Source: Parasponia andersonii (lineage: Eukaryota > Streptophyta > Magnoliopsida > Rosales > Cannabaceae). Taken from it: a stretch of DNA of 64,000 nucleotides. The translations under genes were made by a program, and so were the position numbers. Below are positions 49,252 through 59,870 of this stretch, piece after piece; the first letter of the stretch is position 1; each line of letters opens with the position of its first letter. The notes beneath the pieces are model-generated. The model had not been told where the DNA came from. It made no database searches and worked only from the letters and a program-made list of their open reading frames with translations. The stretch spans positions 32,854-96,853 of the forward strand of contig JXTB01000160.1 of assembly GCA_002914805.1 (NCBI GenBank). The letters are read 5' to 3'.

Positions 49252-49583
49252 TACCATAAAGTTTGAATATTTTATAATTTAAACTAAAGATTTAGACTCT
49301 ACAAAAATAAAACTCTAAAGTTAAGAATTTGGGAAAATCGATGCCATGAGCTGACTTTTTAAGCAATTTTAATAATGAAAAGATAATAATATCCTCTACA
49401 AAAATTGAATTCGTTATGATTTTTATTCTTCTTAATTTTTAGGATATTATTATCTTTTACTTGTTAAAGTTGTTCAAAAAGTTCACTCAGTATATCAATT
49501 TTCAAAAATTCTTAATTTCAGGATATTATTTTACAGAGTCTAAACTTGATAATTAAAATTGCAAAATACTTAAACTTCTGGTT
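49252..49583. mobile_element. Foldback / MITE-like hairpin element
   Basis: Two arms of about 143 bp (49252-49394 and 49441-49583) are inverted copies, roughly three-quarters identical by eye, with a 46-bp spacer. Matching landmarks from the outside inward are ACC..AAGTTT.A.TATTTT, TTTAGACTCT, TTAAGAATTT and AAAAGATAATAATATCC. The whole unit could fold into a long hairpin. Non-coding. Superfamily not determined; no clear target duplication seen. Confidence 0.65.
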
Positions 49584-49676
49584 TTGATTTTTTTTTTTCT
49601 TTTTTGGTGTGGAGGAGGGAGGGGGAGGTGGGACAATGTACCCTTTTTAGAATATATACACTGACAATGAGAAATT

Positions 49677-51001
49677 TGTTGATTCATACTTTATATCATC
49701 AATCCTTCTCTCATATTTTGAAGCTAACAAACATATGATTAAGAACTAATGATCTACTTAAGTGTGTAGCAAGTTAAATTGAAATGATCAGAAAATATTC
49801 AAGATGAATTATGAAAATGAGCTTGAAGACAAAGATCAAGAAAACAAGACCTAGACTGGCAAAGTTTATATACTTAGTTCTTGTACTTGAATATTTGTCA
49901 ATATATTGTATGATCTTAATAGCTCGAATGTTTCATAAAATTGGAAATTTATAAAGCTAAACTGTCAAATCTGTTTATCTCAAATTAAAATATGAACTTT
50001 ATTTTACACAAGCTTTTAAATTGATTTATAAATTTCTATAGTTCCTATATTACATATTAAATCAATTTATAAAGTTATATTTTGAAAAAGACTTTAAATA
50101 AAATTCAAAAATTGCTCTCAAATAGAATCGGCAGACTGGCCCACAGAATCAGCAGACCAATTCCCCTGTTTTTTTTAATTGCTTTTTGAATTCAATCGTT
50201 ACAACCGTACTTTCAATGGCTAGTATTTTCGGTCGACCGAAAATGGATTTTCGGTTTATTGAAAATAACAGATTGTCTGTCAAACGGTCGAAAACAGCTA
50301 GTTTTTAATCTAATCTATATATAGAAACTTTTCTGACACTTGAAACAACTTTTGAACATTCTTACATTACTTTAAACATACTTTCAAGTTGTTCAAATCA
50401 TCTTTTGTAAATCAAACTTTCAAATCTACTCTTTCACAAAAATTAATTAAGTCAAATTAGATCATATCTTGTGTTTTCATTTATTCTTTCTAGGCCTACC
50501 TTGTATAAATCTTTTTGTTAGAGAGATTTCAGTTGAGTGTTCCAACAAAAACAAAAATACAAATTGTATTTGTGAGGTGATGTTGACACTGGATTCATAA
50601 ATAACCTGATTTAGGTGATATTGACACTGAAATCTAAACAATCCAACTTAGGCATAATAGAGCCGGATTCAATCCTATTGTAAAAGCGAGAGTGTGCCTA
50701 AGGAGAAAGTACTCATTTTGTAAACGGGACGATCAAGCTTATTCTCTTGATCCAATAGTAGAAAGCTTAACGCGAGTTGCCAAGAGCCATAGTATTTGTT
50801 GAACCTCGTAAAAATTGTGTTTACATTTCTCTATCCCTATCCTTTTAATTTATTTATTTTGAGCTTGTACATGCAATTTAGCTATCTTTACTCGTTATTA
50901 CTTTTACTTGTGAAATTTACTTGTTTGTCTATAAAGCTTTGTAAAAGTTTTTAAAACCTAATTCACCTCTTCCTCTTAAGTTAGCTAATTCTAGGCTAAC
51001 A
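49677..51001 (+). repeat. 5' LTR of the copia element
   Basis: 1325 bp, TGTTGATTC... to ...GGCTAACA. A third partial copy of the LTR lies inverted at 28192-29206. Confidence 0.9.
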
Positions 51002-51019
51002 ATTAATATCAGAGCTTGG
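51002..51019 (+). other. Primer-binding site of the copia element
   Basis: ATTAATATCAGAGCTTGG directly after the LTR matches the usual initiator-Met tRNA site TGGTATCAGAGC over TATCAGAGC with changes at the left end. Confidence 0.7.
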
Positions 51020-51051
51020 TGCTCAATTTTTAAAACTTAATCATTTTTGAG

Positions 51052-51950
51052 ATGGCTAGCCCAATCAATTTTTCTTTTCAATATAAGGAGTTTTCTCCAT
51101 CTAAACCACTATTTTCAATAGAAGTGATTTTAACCATTGTAGAAGTCATATGGACACTTATCTTATGTCCATTGATATTGAATTATGGTATATTGTTATT
51201 AAAATCTCCTTGAAAATAACCAAAATAGTTGATAGTAGAGAAGTTGAAAAAGACATAGAAGAATATAATGAAAAAGATAAAATCATGTGTGGTTTAGATA
51301 GGAATAATTATAGTAATGTTGAAAAAGCTAGGCATGCTCATGAATTATGGAATATGGTTGAAGTGTCATATCAAGGAACTAGTTCCATGAAGGAAACTAG
51401 AATAAATATTTTTACTAAAAATTATGAGTTATTTAAAATGGAAAAACATGAATCTATTTCACAAATATTTACTAGATTCACAATTATTATTTACTCTCTT
51501 AGTGCTCTAGGAAATAATTTTCAAATGGTGAGTTGGTGAGCAAAATCCTTAAAAGCCTTCTCTGAGCATATAAAAGGTAAAGTGGTTGCCATTTAAGAAG
51601 CAAAAGACCTTAACAAACTACCTCTTGAAGAAGTTATGGGTTTTCTTATGATCCATGAAATTCTTATGAAAGAAACAAATGAAGATGAAGGAGAAGAGAA
51701 GAAAAAGAAGAGAATTACACTCAAAGCCGCTATGCAAGAAAGCCATGAGAAAGAAGAAGACTTTGTGGATAGTGAACTAGAAGACATTACCTTACTTACC
51801 AAAAAATACAAGAAGTACTTAAATTTTAAAAGGAAGAACTTCAAGAAAAATACCAAAAGGCAATGACTTTCGAGAAAAGAAATTGAAAGATGATCCTATC
51901 ACTTACTTTGAATGCAAGAAGCTAGGCCACATAAAGAATGAATGTCCTTA
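51052..51950 (+). pseudogene. copia gag, degenerate
   Basis: ATG at 51052 (MASPINFSFQYKEFSP), then a frameshift near 51145. The next open frame (51150-51539) has YLMSIDIELWYIV and KARHAHELWNMVEVSYQGT, typical of plant copia gag. Near 51904-51949 the zinc knuckle reads YFECKKLGHIKNECP: the first Cys ligand is Tyr and a stop follows at once. Gag would form the particle shell and bind RNA; this copy cannot. Confidence 0.8.
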
Positions 51951-52689
51951 AGAAGAAAGATGAAGAAGCAGGCAATGAAGGCTACTTGGGACGATAGTGA
52001 AGAAGAAAAATCCGAAGGAGAAGAACAAGAAAAAATTGCCAACATGTGCTTCATAATAATAAAAAATAAAGTAAGCTCACTTGAACCTAAAAATAAATTT
52101 CATAATATTAGTAATACTAATAGTGATTTTACTGAGAATGATAGTGATTCATATGAAAATTTGTTGAGTGATTTCAATGATTAACATAATAACTATGAAA
52201 AACTCATTTTCAAGAACAATGCTCTCAAAAAGAAAATTCTTAGTTTGTCAAAAATTGTTGAAGAGTTTACTAAAGGAAAGGAAGTAAAATTCTCTTATGA
52301 TAGTTGTGATATTTTGTCAAAAGAAAATACTTCCTTAAATATTTAAATTTTTGACTTGACTAAAATTGTCCACAAATTTAAAATGGAAAGAAAATTTTGA
52401 TATGATACTTGATGGATAAAATGTATTTTTGACAAAATAGGTATTGGGTACAAATCTTCTATAAAACAAAAATACTTCAAAAACTATTTTGTGAAAGCTA
52501 GTACTAGTGATACCAAGCATGCTTGCACTTATTGCAATCAAGATGGACATATAGTTTGTCATGCTTTGTAAAGAAAAATGCATATTTTGGTGGTAAACTA
52601 GCTTGGGTACCAAAAGAATCTAAAACTAACACTCAAGGATATGGGTACCAAAAATCAAAGTTTGATTCTTATTTGTACAAAAGAAGACC

Positions 52690-55230
52690 TTTTGGTTCTT
52701 GGATAGTGATTGCTCCAAACATATGACCGGTGACTACTCTTTGCTTTCATTATTTACAAAAAGAAATAGAAAACATGTCATATTTGGAGATAATGCTAAA
52801 GGCAAAATTTTAGGTATAGGTAATATTGGTACTACTTCCTCTCCCATTATAGAAAATATTTTACTTGTTGATAGTCTTAAACACAATTTTCTTAGTATAA
52901 GTCAACTTTGTGATAAAGGTTATCTAGTCATTTTTAAGCCTTCCAAATGCTTAATTGAGGATACTTGTTCAAAAGAAATCATTTTTGAAGGAGAAAGAAA
53001 AGATAACGTTTATACTATTGATATTAAAAGATATATTAGCCAAGATAAATATTTTTCAGTTTAAAAAGATGATTCTTGGCTTTGGCATAGAAGACTTGGA
53101 CATGCTAGCATGAACATTATTTCTAAACTTTATAAGAAAGTTCTTATTAGTGGTTTACCTTATTTACTTTTCGAAAAAGACAAGGTTCTTGATCCATGTC
53201 AATTTGAAAAATAAGTGAAAAACTCTTTTAAATCCAAAAATGCTATTACTACTTCTAGGCCTTTGCAACTACTTTACATGGATTTATTTAGACCCTCAAG
53301 AGTAGTAGTCTTGGTGAAAAACACTATGCCTTTGTGATTTTTGATGATTTTTTGAGATTAACTTAGGTTCTATTTATTGCTCATAAAAATGATTTTTAAA
53401 ATGGGTTTCTGTCTTTCGTAAGTAAGTACAAAATAAAAAAGACTATACTATCACATCTATTAGAAGTGATCATATAGTGGTTAGTTTGAAAATGAAGAAA
53501 TGGAAGCCTTTTGCTACAAAAATGGTTTTGATCATAATTTTTCAACTCCTAGAACTCCAGGAGTTGTAGAAAGAAAGAATAGAATCCTACAAGAAATGGC
53601 AAGAAATATGCTGAATGAAAATGGTTTGCCACAATATTTTTGGGCCGAAGTAGTTAATACCACTTGTCATATTGTGAATAGAGTTATGACAAGGAAAATT
53701 TGAACAAGACACCTTACGAGCTTTGGAAATGTAGAAAACCAGACATTGCTACTTTAAAGTTTTTGATTACAAATACTTTATTTTGAATATTAAAGATAAT
53801 TTGGGTAAATTTGATTCAAAATCTGATGTTGGTATTTTTCTTGGGTATTCTACTACTTGTATGGCTTATAGAGTTATCAATAAAAGAACATTGATAGTAG
53901 AAGAATATATGCATGTTATGTTTGATAAGTCTAATGCTCTCCATGAGGAGAGAAAATTAGATGATGATGATGATGATGTTGTAAGTTTGGAACTAAGCTC
54001 AAGTGAGCTAAGTGCCAATGAGAAAACAAATGAAGAAAATGGTATCCAAGTACAACAAGATATTAAGGATGAAAAGGAAGCAAAAATGGTAACACTTTTA
54101 CTCCTCAAGATTTAAAATTCAACTATGCTCATCCTAAGGACCAAATTCTAGGTAACCTATTACAAGGAGTCAAGACTAGAGTATCACTTAGAAATATTTG
54201 CAATAACATGGCTTTTATCTCTCAAATTGAACCAAAATGTTTTAAAGATGTCGAGATAGATAAATCATAGATTTTAGCCATGCAAGAAGAATTTAATCAA
54301 TTTGAAAAAAGCGATGCTTGGGAATTAGTTCTAAGACTGAAGGACCAATTAGTTATTGGAACTAAATGGGCTTTAGAAATAAAGTAGATGAGTATGAGAT
54401 AATTGTGAGAAATAATGCTAGATTAGTGGCTCAAGGTTTCAATCAAGAAAAATGTATCGATTATGAAGAAACCCTTGCACCCATAGAAAGATTAGAGTCT
54501 ATAAGGATGCTCTTAGCATTTGCATGTGATAAAGATTTTATCTTATACAAAATGGATGTTAAAAGTGTATTTCTAAATAGATATATTTTAGAAGAAGTTT
54601 ATGTAGTCCAACCCCTTGGTTTTCAATATCATAAGTATCTGGGTCATGTGTTTAAATCGAAAAAAGCTCTTTAAGGTTTAAAAGATTGAGCAAATTTTTT
54701 ATTAATGATTTTAGTATGAGAAAAATGGATACTATTCTTTTCATAAAAAGAAAAAGGAGAAAAATGATTATAGTTCCAATTTATATTGATGATATTATAT
54801 TTGGTGCTATTAATGATTCCTTTTACAAAGAATTTTCTAAGTGTATGCACAGTGAGTTTGAGATGAGTATGGTAAGAGAACTTAATTTCTTCTTTGGACT
54901 TTAAATCAAACAAAGAAAAGAAGACATTTTCATCAACTAATCCAAGTGCATCAAGGACATGCTAAAAAAGTTTGATATGGAGAACTCCAAGTCAATGAGA
55001 ATGCCTATGAGCTCTTCAATCAAGTTTGACAAAGATAAAAATGGTAAAGTAGTAGATATCACTAAGTATCGAGGTATGATCGGCTCACTTCTTTACTTAA
55101 CAGCTAGTAAACCAGATATAATATTTAGTATTTGTCTATGTACTAGATTTCAATCCAATCCTTAGGCATCACTTCTTAGTGCAGTAAAGCATATCTTGAA
55201 ATATTTTGAGGATGAGCAATCAAGATTTGG
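52690..55230 (+). pseudogene. copia pol: protease, integrase, reverse transcriptase, degenerate
   Basis: The protease region (about 52695-53060) reads LDSDCSKHMTGD: the catalytic DSG is DSD. The integrase zinc region has WLWHRRLGHAS (about 53085). The integrase core has LLYMDLF, IRSDH and TPGVVERKNR, so the D, D and E are still visible across separate frames (53265-53700). The RT has ARLVAQGFNQEKCIDYEET, LYKMDVKSVFLN and the active-site box IYIDDI (near 54781). YRGMIGSLLYLTASKPDI follows (55075). After about 55230 the RNase H domain is missing and sequence jumps to the PPT. At least eight stops or frameshifts interrupt it. Confidence 0.85.
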
Positions 55231-55297
55231 TAAGGACGGTTTATTCAACTTATTTTCTTACTCCTTATTTTTTAAAAATCAAATGTTTATTATCCTC

Positions 55298-55311
55298 AAA
55301 AAGGGGGAGAT
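55298..55311 (+). other. Polypurine tract of the copia element
   Basis: AAAAAGGGGGAGAT directly before the TGTTGAG start of the 3' LTR, the standard plus-strand primer of plant copia elements. Confidence 0.8.
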
Positions 55312-56655
55312 TGTTGAGTCATGCTTTGTATCGTCAATCCTTCTCTCATATTTTGAAGCTAATAAACATATGATTAAGTACTAATGATCTACTTGAGTAT
55401 GTAGCAAGTTAGATTGAAATGATCATAAGACATTCAAGATAAATTATAGAAAAGGACTCGAAGACAAAGATTAAGAAAATAAGACCTAGACTAGTAAAGG
55501 TTATATACTTAGTTCTTATACTTGAATATTTGTCTACACATTGTATGATCTAATGGCTCAAATGTTTTATAAAATTGGAAAATTTCAAATCTAAATCATC
55601 AAATCTGTTTATCTCAAATTAAAATATGAATTTATTTTATACAAGCTTTTCAATTGAATTATAAATTTTTATAATTCCCATATTACATGATATATCAATT
55701 TATAAAGTCACATTTTGAAAATAATTGAAAATAAAATTCAAAAACTACTCTCGGATAGAATCTGCAGACTGGCCCACAGAATCGATAGACAAATTCCCCT
55801 ATTTTTTTAACTACTTTTTAAATTTAACCGTTACAACAGTACTTTCAACGGCTAATATTTTCAGTTGAGCAAAAGTAGATTTTCAGTTTACCAAAAATAA
55901 CAGATTGTCTGACAAACGATCTAAAACAGCTAATTTTCATTATAGTCTACATATAAAAACTTTTCTAATACTTGAAATAACTTTTGAACATATCTATATT
56001 CCTTTAAATGTACTTTTAAGTTGTTCAAATCATCTTTTTTTGAATCAAACTCTCAAATCCACTCTTTCACAAAAATCAGTTAAGCCAAACTAGATCATAT
56101 CTTGTGTTCCCATTTATTCTCTCTAGGCCTACCTTATATAATCTTTTTCTTAGAGAGATTTCAGTTGAGTTTCTGACAAAAACAAAAACAAAAACCTAAA
56201 TTATAGTTATGAGGTGAGGTTGACACTGGATTCATAGACAATCTGATTTAGATGAGATTGGCACTGGAATCTAAATAATCTGACTTAGGCGTGATAGAGC
56301 CAAATTCAATCCTATTGTAAAGGCGAGAGTGTGCCTAAGGAAAAAGCACTCGTTATGTAAACGGGACGATCAAGCCCATTCTCTTAATCCGATAATGAAA
56401 AACTTAAAACGGGTTGCCAAAAAGCTAGGGACATAGAAAACCATATTGTTTGTTGAATCTCGTAAAAATTATATTTGTATTTCTCTATCCATATCCTTTT
56501 AGTTTATTTATCTTGAACTTGTACATGTAGTTTAGCTATCTTTACTTGTTATTACTTTTACTCGTTAAATTTATTTGTTTATCTAGAAAAGTTTGCAAAA
56601 GTTTTTAAAATTCAATTCATCCCCTCCTCTTTAGTTAACTAATCTTGGGCCAACA
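55312..56655 (+). repeat. 3' LTR of the copia element
   Basis: 1344 bp, alignable throughout with the 5' LTR. It ends GGGCCAACA, then the AAATT target duplication. Confidence 0.9.
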
Positions 56656-56660
56656 AAATT

Positions 56661-57725
56661 CCTAATTAATTTTGATTTAGGCTTACTATGTCTAACATAA
56701 TATGGACCTAACACAAGTACGAGTAAGATTTTTACACTGAATAAGGTGTGCTTGGGGAGTTGTCTCATACTTATAGTTTTATGCTTAGACTAACACAAGC
56801 ACGACACAAAGCATAAGCAGCCTTACTATTCATAGGTCGTAGTGTATTTGACCTCTTAACAGAAAAGTCAAGTACTTACTTTTCTTAGCAAGTTCATGGC
56901 AATTTTGTTGTAGTACATAGATGTCATACTCTTGTACAAGCAATAGTTCAAGCTCAAACTTTATTCTAAGCAATTTGCCCTTATTAGAATATATTCATTG
57001 ACAATGAGAAATTCCATATTAATTTTGATTTAGACTTACTATGCCTAAAATAATATGGACCTAGCATAAGTACGAGCAAGAGTTTTTCGCTAAATAAGAT
57101 GTGCATGTGAGCTGTTTCATACCTATGATTTTTAATCTTAGACTAACACAAGCATGTCGATTGAAGCATGAGCGGCCTTACTATTCATGGATCGTGTCGT
57201 ATTTGACCTCTTTATAAAGAAATCAAGTACTTTCTTTTTTTAGGGAGTTCATAGAAGATTTTTGGTAATAATTAGATGTCATACTCTTGCACAACGCAGT
57301 TTAACAAGCGATAGTTCAAGCTCAAACTTCATTCAAAGCAATTTACCCTTATTAGAATATATTCATTGACAAAGAAAAATTCATAATTAATTCCGATTTA
57401 GGCATATTATTTAGCACAAGCATGAGCAAAACTTTTGCACTGAACAAGATGTATCTGTGGGTTGTCTCATATACCTATGATTTTTAAGCTTGGACTAACA
57501 CAAATACGACATAATATCCGCCAAGTATGACATGACGCATGAACGGCCTTATTCATGGGTCATGCTATATTTGACCTCTCTACAAAAAGGAAAAAAAAAA
57601 AAAAGCAAGTACTTTCTTCTTTTAGTGAGTTCATGGCAGTTTTGTTGTAATAATTAGATGTCATACTCTTGCAAAAGGCAGTTTAACAAGCGGTAGTTTA
57701 AGCTCAAATTTAATTCAAAGCTTGG
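56661..57725. repeat. Three-copy tandem array, unit about 354-367 bp
   Basis: Units start near 56661, 57015 and 57382 with (C)ATAATTAATTTTGATTTAG and share TACGAGCAAGA, CTTAGACTAACACAAGCA, GCGGCCTTACTATTCAT, TATTTGACCTCT and AGATGTCATACTCTTG. Sequence before the copia 5' LTR (49647-49676, ending GACAATGAGAAATT) matches the end of a unit (56985-57014), so the copia element landed at the left border of the array. No protein frame is conserved. Confidence 0.8.
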
Positions 57726-57740
57726 TCAATAATTGTTCTA

Positions 57741-58685
57741 TCATGGCTAACCATATTAGCACATAATTTGGTTAAAGGTAAATTTAATATAGTGGATGAT
57801 CAGCTATAATTATTTGTTAGAAGTATTTTTATTTTATTCCAATTGTATTGTAATTGGTTTTTTATAGTAGCTTATGAATTATCCTAGGATCCCTCCAATC
57901 CTATGCTTAGCACATGAATTGTCCAAATTTAATTGTTGAATATAAATAAAGTTGTCAATATTCATCAATTGGATACGGACAAGATATATCATACAATAGA
58001 CTTAAAAAAGTGAGATAAGTGGTAAGATCCTTAACTTTGTTTACAATTTTTTTGTTTAAGTCTTTTTTTTAATTAAAAAAAGGTTTTTTTTCAGATGAAA
58101 ATCATGAACCTTTTTTCGGGAGAAAAATCATTTGCTTTTCTTAAAAACTTTAGAAATAAAAATCAATATGTAGTTACCAAAATATTATTCTTTAATTAAG
58201 TATAATATTTTTTGGTTGATATCCGGAAATTTCTTTACAAATTTAAATTTTATAATAACACATTTTACGCCTGATAAACTGGGCTTACTAGCTGTCGAAC
58301 CTGAACCAAGATTTCGGAGCAAGTATCATTCATTGAATCGGGTTATTAGCTGTCAAACATGAAGCAAGATTTCGGAGCGGTTAATTTGCCGGCACTTAAC
58401 TTTGAAGCTCATTTTTCAGGAAAAAACAAATAAATAAATAAAATCATAGAATGAATAGTAACACAAACTGGGATTTTTTTTGTCTTATTCTTTGTAAACC
58501 GAATCAATAACAATACTTTCATCACATGAATTACACAAATGAAGCTAAAAGTAACTGGTAATGAAATAAACAATTGAAACTCATGCAATATTCACAATAC
58601 GAAACATATGAAATCGACAAATATTCCAACCACAAATTAAAACTAGAACTCACACTAAAATCTTTAGCATAATTCTGGCAAATAC
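57741..58685. repeat. Spacer with a 58-bp tandem duplication
   Basis: AT-rich sequence. Around 58273-58390 a 58-bp unit (GCTGTCGAACCTGAACCAAG... and GCTGTCAAACATGAAGCAAG..., each followed by ATTTCGGAGC) is repeated with several differences. 58513-58590 matches the 3'-flank block shared by the RING copies. Confidence 0.6.
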
Positions 58686-59402
58686 TTAATAATTGGGCAA
58701 TTCAAATCGACACAAGGTACAAAACTTGCTTGTTTGCAGCCACTTGACAATGCAATCTCCATGAAAAAGGTGCGAACACGGTAGCCTACTCGCTTCCGAA
58801 CCGGCCGAAACCTTCTCAAAACAAACCGAACACAAAACCGCCGCCACCCGATCATCTGTAATTCGCACCCTCTCCAAATCCTCGATGGCCGTGTCACTGG
58901 CCGCCACAAAGCCGATATCATCAAAAGTCCACAANTTATAATACGATTCACCGGGTGGCAGTACATCAACGAACATATCAAGATTCATTCGTACACACAA
59001 AACCCTATACCTAAAACCATCAACCCTATCCTTCCACATCGTACTCCTTCACTCAACAATACCATCCGTTAACATGGAAGAGAGCGAAGAAGGGACGTGG
59101 ACTTCCGCAAGAAAGGCGTCTAGGGCGGCTCTGAACTGACGATCATTTTCATCATTGTCGTTCTTCAGTACATCGAGCGAAAGCGGTAGGTCTCGCGAAA
59201 TGATGACAGATTCTAATCTGGTGTCATCAAAGATTAGGGCTTCGTCGTCATCGCTATCCTCATCGAGCGGAGCGCGTGTAAACTTTGCGCTTAATTCGAT
59301 TGAGAAACTAGTACTAGTAGTTTCGGAAGCGTCAGCTCTCTCTGTATACGGCAATACATTGATATAGGGATCGCCAATCAAAAGTGGAGACTCCATGTCC
59401 AT
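58686..59402 (-). pseudogene. RING-H2 gene with one premature stop (family member 4)
   Basis: One continuous frame of 238 codons, similar in length to member 2, interrupted only by TGA at 59049-59051 (codon 118). Member 2 has Cys (TGC) there, so a single base change explains it. The N-terminal half keeps the family pattern (SPLLIGDP, acidic run DEDSDDDE, LPLSLDVL, VPSSL). Beyond the stop, TMWKDRVDGFRYRVL, VRMNLDMFVDVLP and all eight RING ligands remain (CSVC, CSHLFHGDC, CTLC). Pro after the seventh ligand is Thr. One N lies in the frame at 58935. It could be a recent pseudogene, a sequencing error, or give a short RING protein from the Met at codon 122. Confidence 0.75.
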
Positions 59403-59536
59403 GTCCAGTACAGCCGTCTTGAGAGACTTTAAGACTTAGAGATAGAACTTTGTATTGAGAGAGATTTAAAGAGAGAACGGTTTACAATTGAGAGAGAGCG
59501 CTTCATATGATACAAATAATATATATATATATATAT

Positions 59537-59659
59537 GGATAGTACTACATGTCATAATTTTTATATCAAATTTTTTGTACCAATATATGTAACAAGTAAA
59601 TTGTCACTATGACCAAATCACATACTACATATTTTGATATTAAAATTATGGTAGTACCT
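59537..59659. mobile_element. Small hairpin MITE in the upstream region of RING member 4
   Basis: The left arm AGTACTACATGTCATAATTTT and the right arm, reverse-complemented (GTACTACCATAATTTTAATA), are inverted repeats with a 4-bp difference in length. The 123-bp unit lies between two TA repeats (59520-59536 and 59660-59670), about 135 bp upstream of the ATG. It would form a hairpin and may carry or disturb promoter sequence. Confidence 0.55.
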
Positions 59660-59870
59660 ATATATATATATTTAAAGTTAAGAAGGCTAGGGTTTTTGAT
59701 TCAAAGAGTTAGGATTTTTTAAATAATATTTGGAAAAGTGATAAATAAAAAATAATAATAAATGCACAATATAGTAATTAATTATCATCTTTACAATGAA
59801 TTGATATTGATTCGCTTTCCTGACTAATTGATGTGCCACTAAAAAATCGCATGTTTTGATATGTCCAAAT

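Larger units (their letters stand above)
49677..56655 (+). mobile_element. Ty1/copia LTR retrotransposon, complete ends, decayed interior
   Basis: LTRs at 49677-51001 and 55312-56655 begin TGTTGA and end CTAACA/CCAACA. A perfect 5-bp target duplication AAATT lies at 49672-49676 and 56656-56660. The PBS (51002 on) and PPT (before 55312) are in place. Domain order gag, protease, integrase, RT marks it as copia. The style of the protease and integrase motifs suggests a SIRE- or Tork-like lineage, uncertain. About 8 differences in the first 100 bp of the two LTRs show it is not recent. Many stops and frameshifts, a mutated protease site and loss of most of RNase H make it inactive. Confidence 0.9.

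Noticed and set aside
51593..51856. Phe/Ser-rich minus-strand frame
   Set aside because: Antisense shadow of the lysine- and glutamate-rich gag region.
58664..58981. Arg-rich frame overlapping RING member 4
   Set aside because: Same strand, other frame of the RING coding sequence; a shadow.
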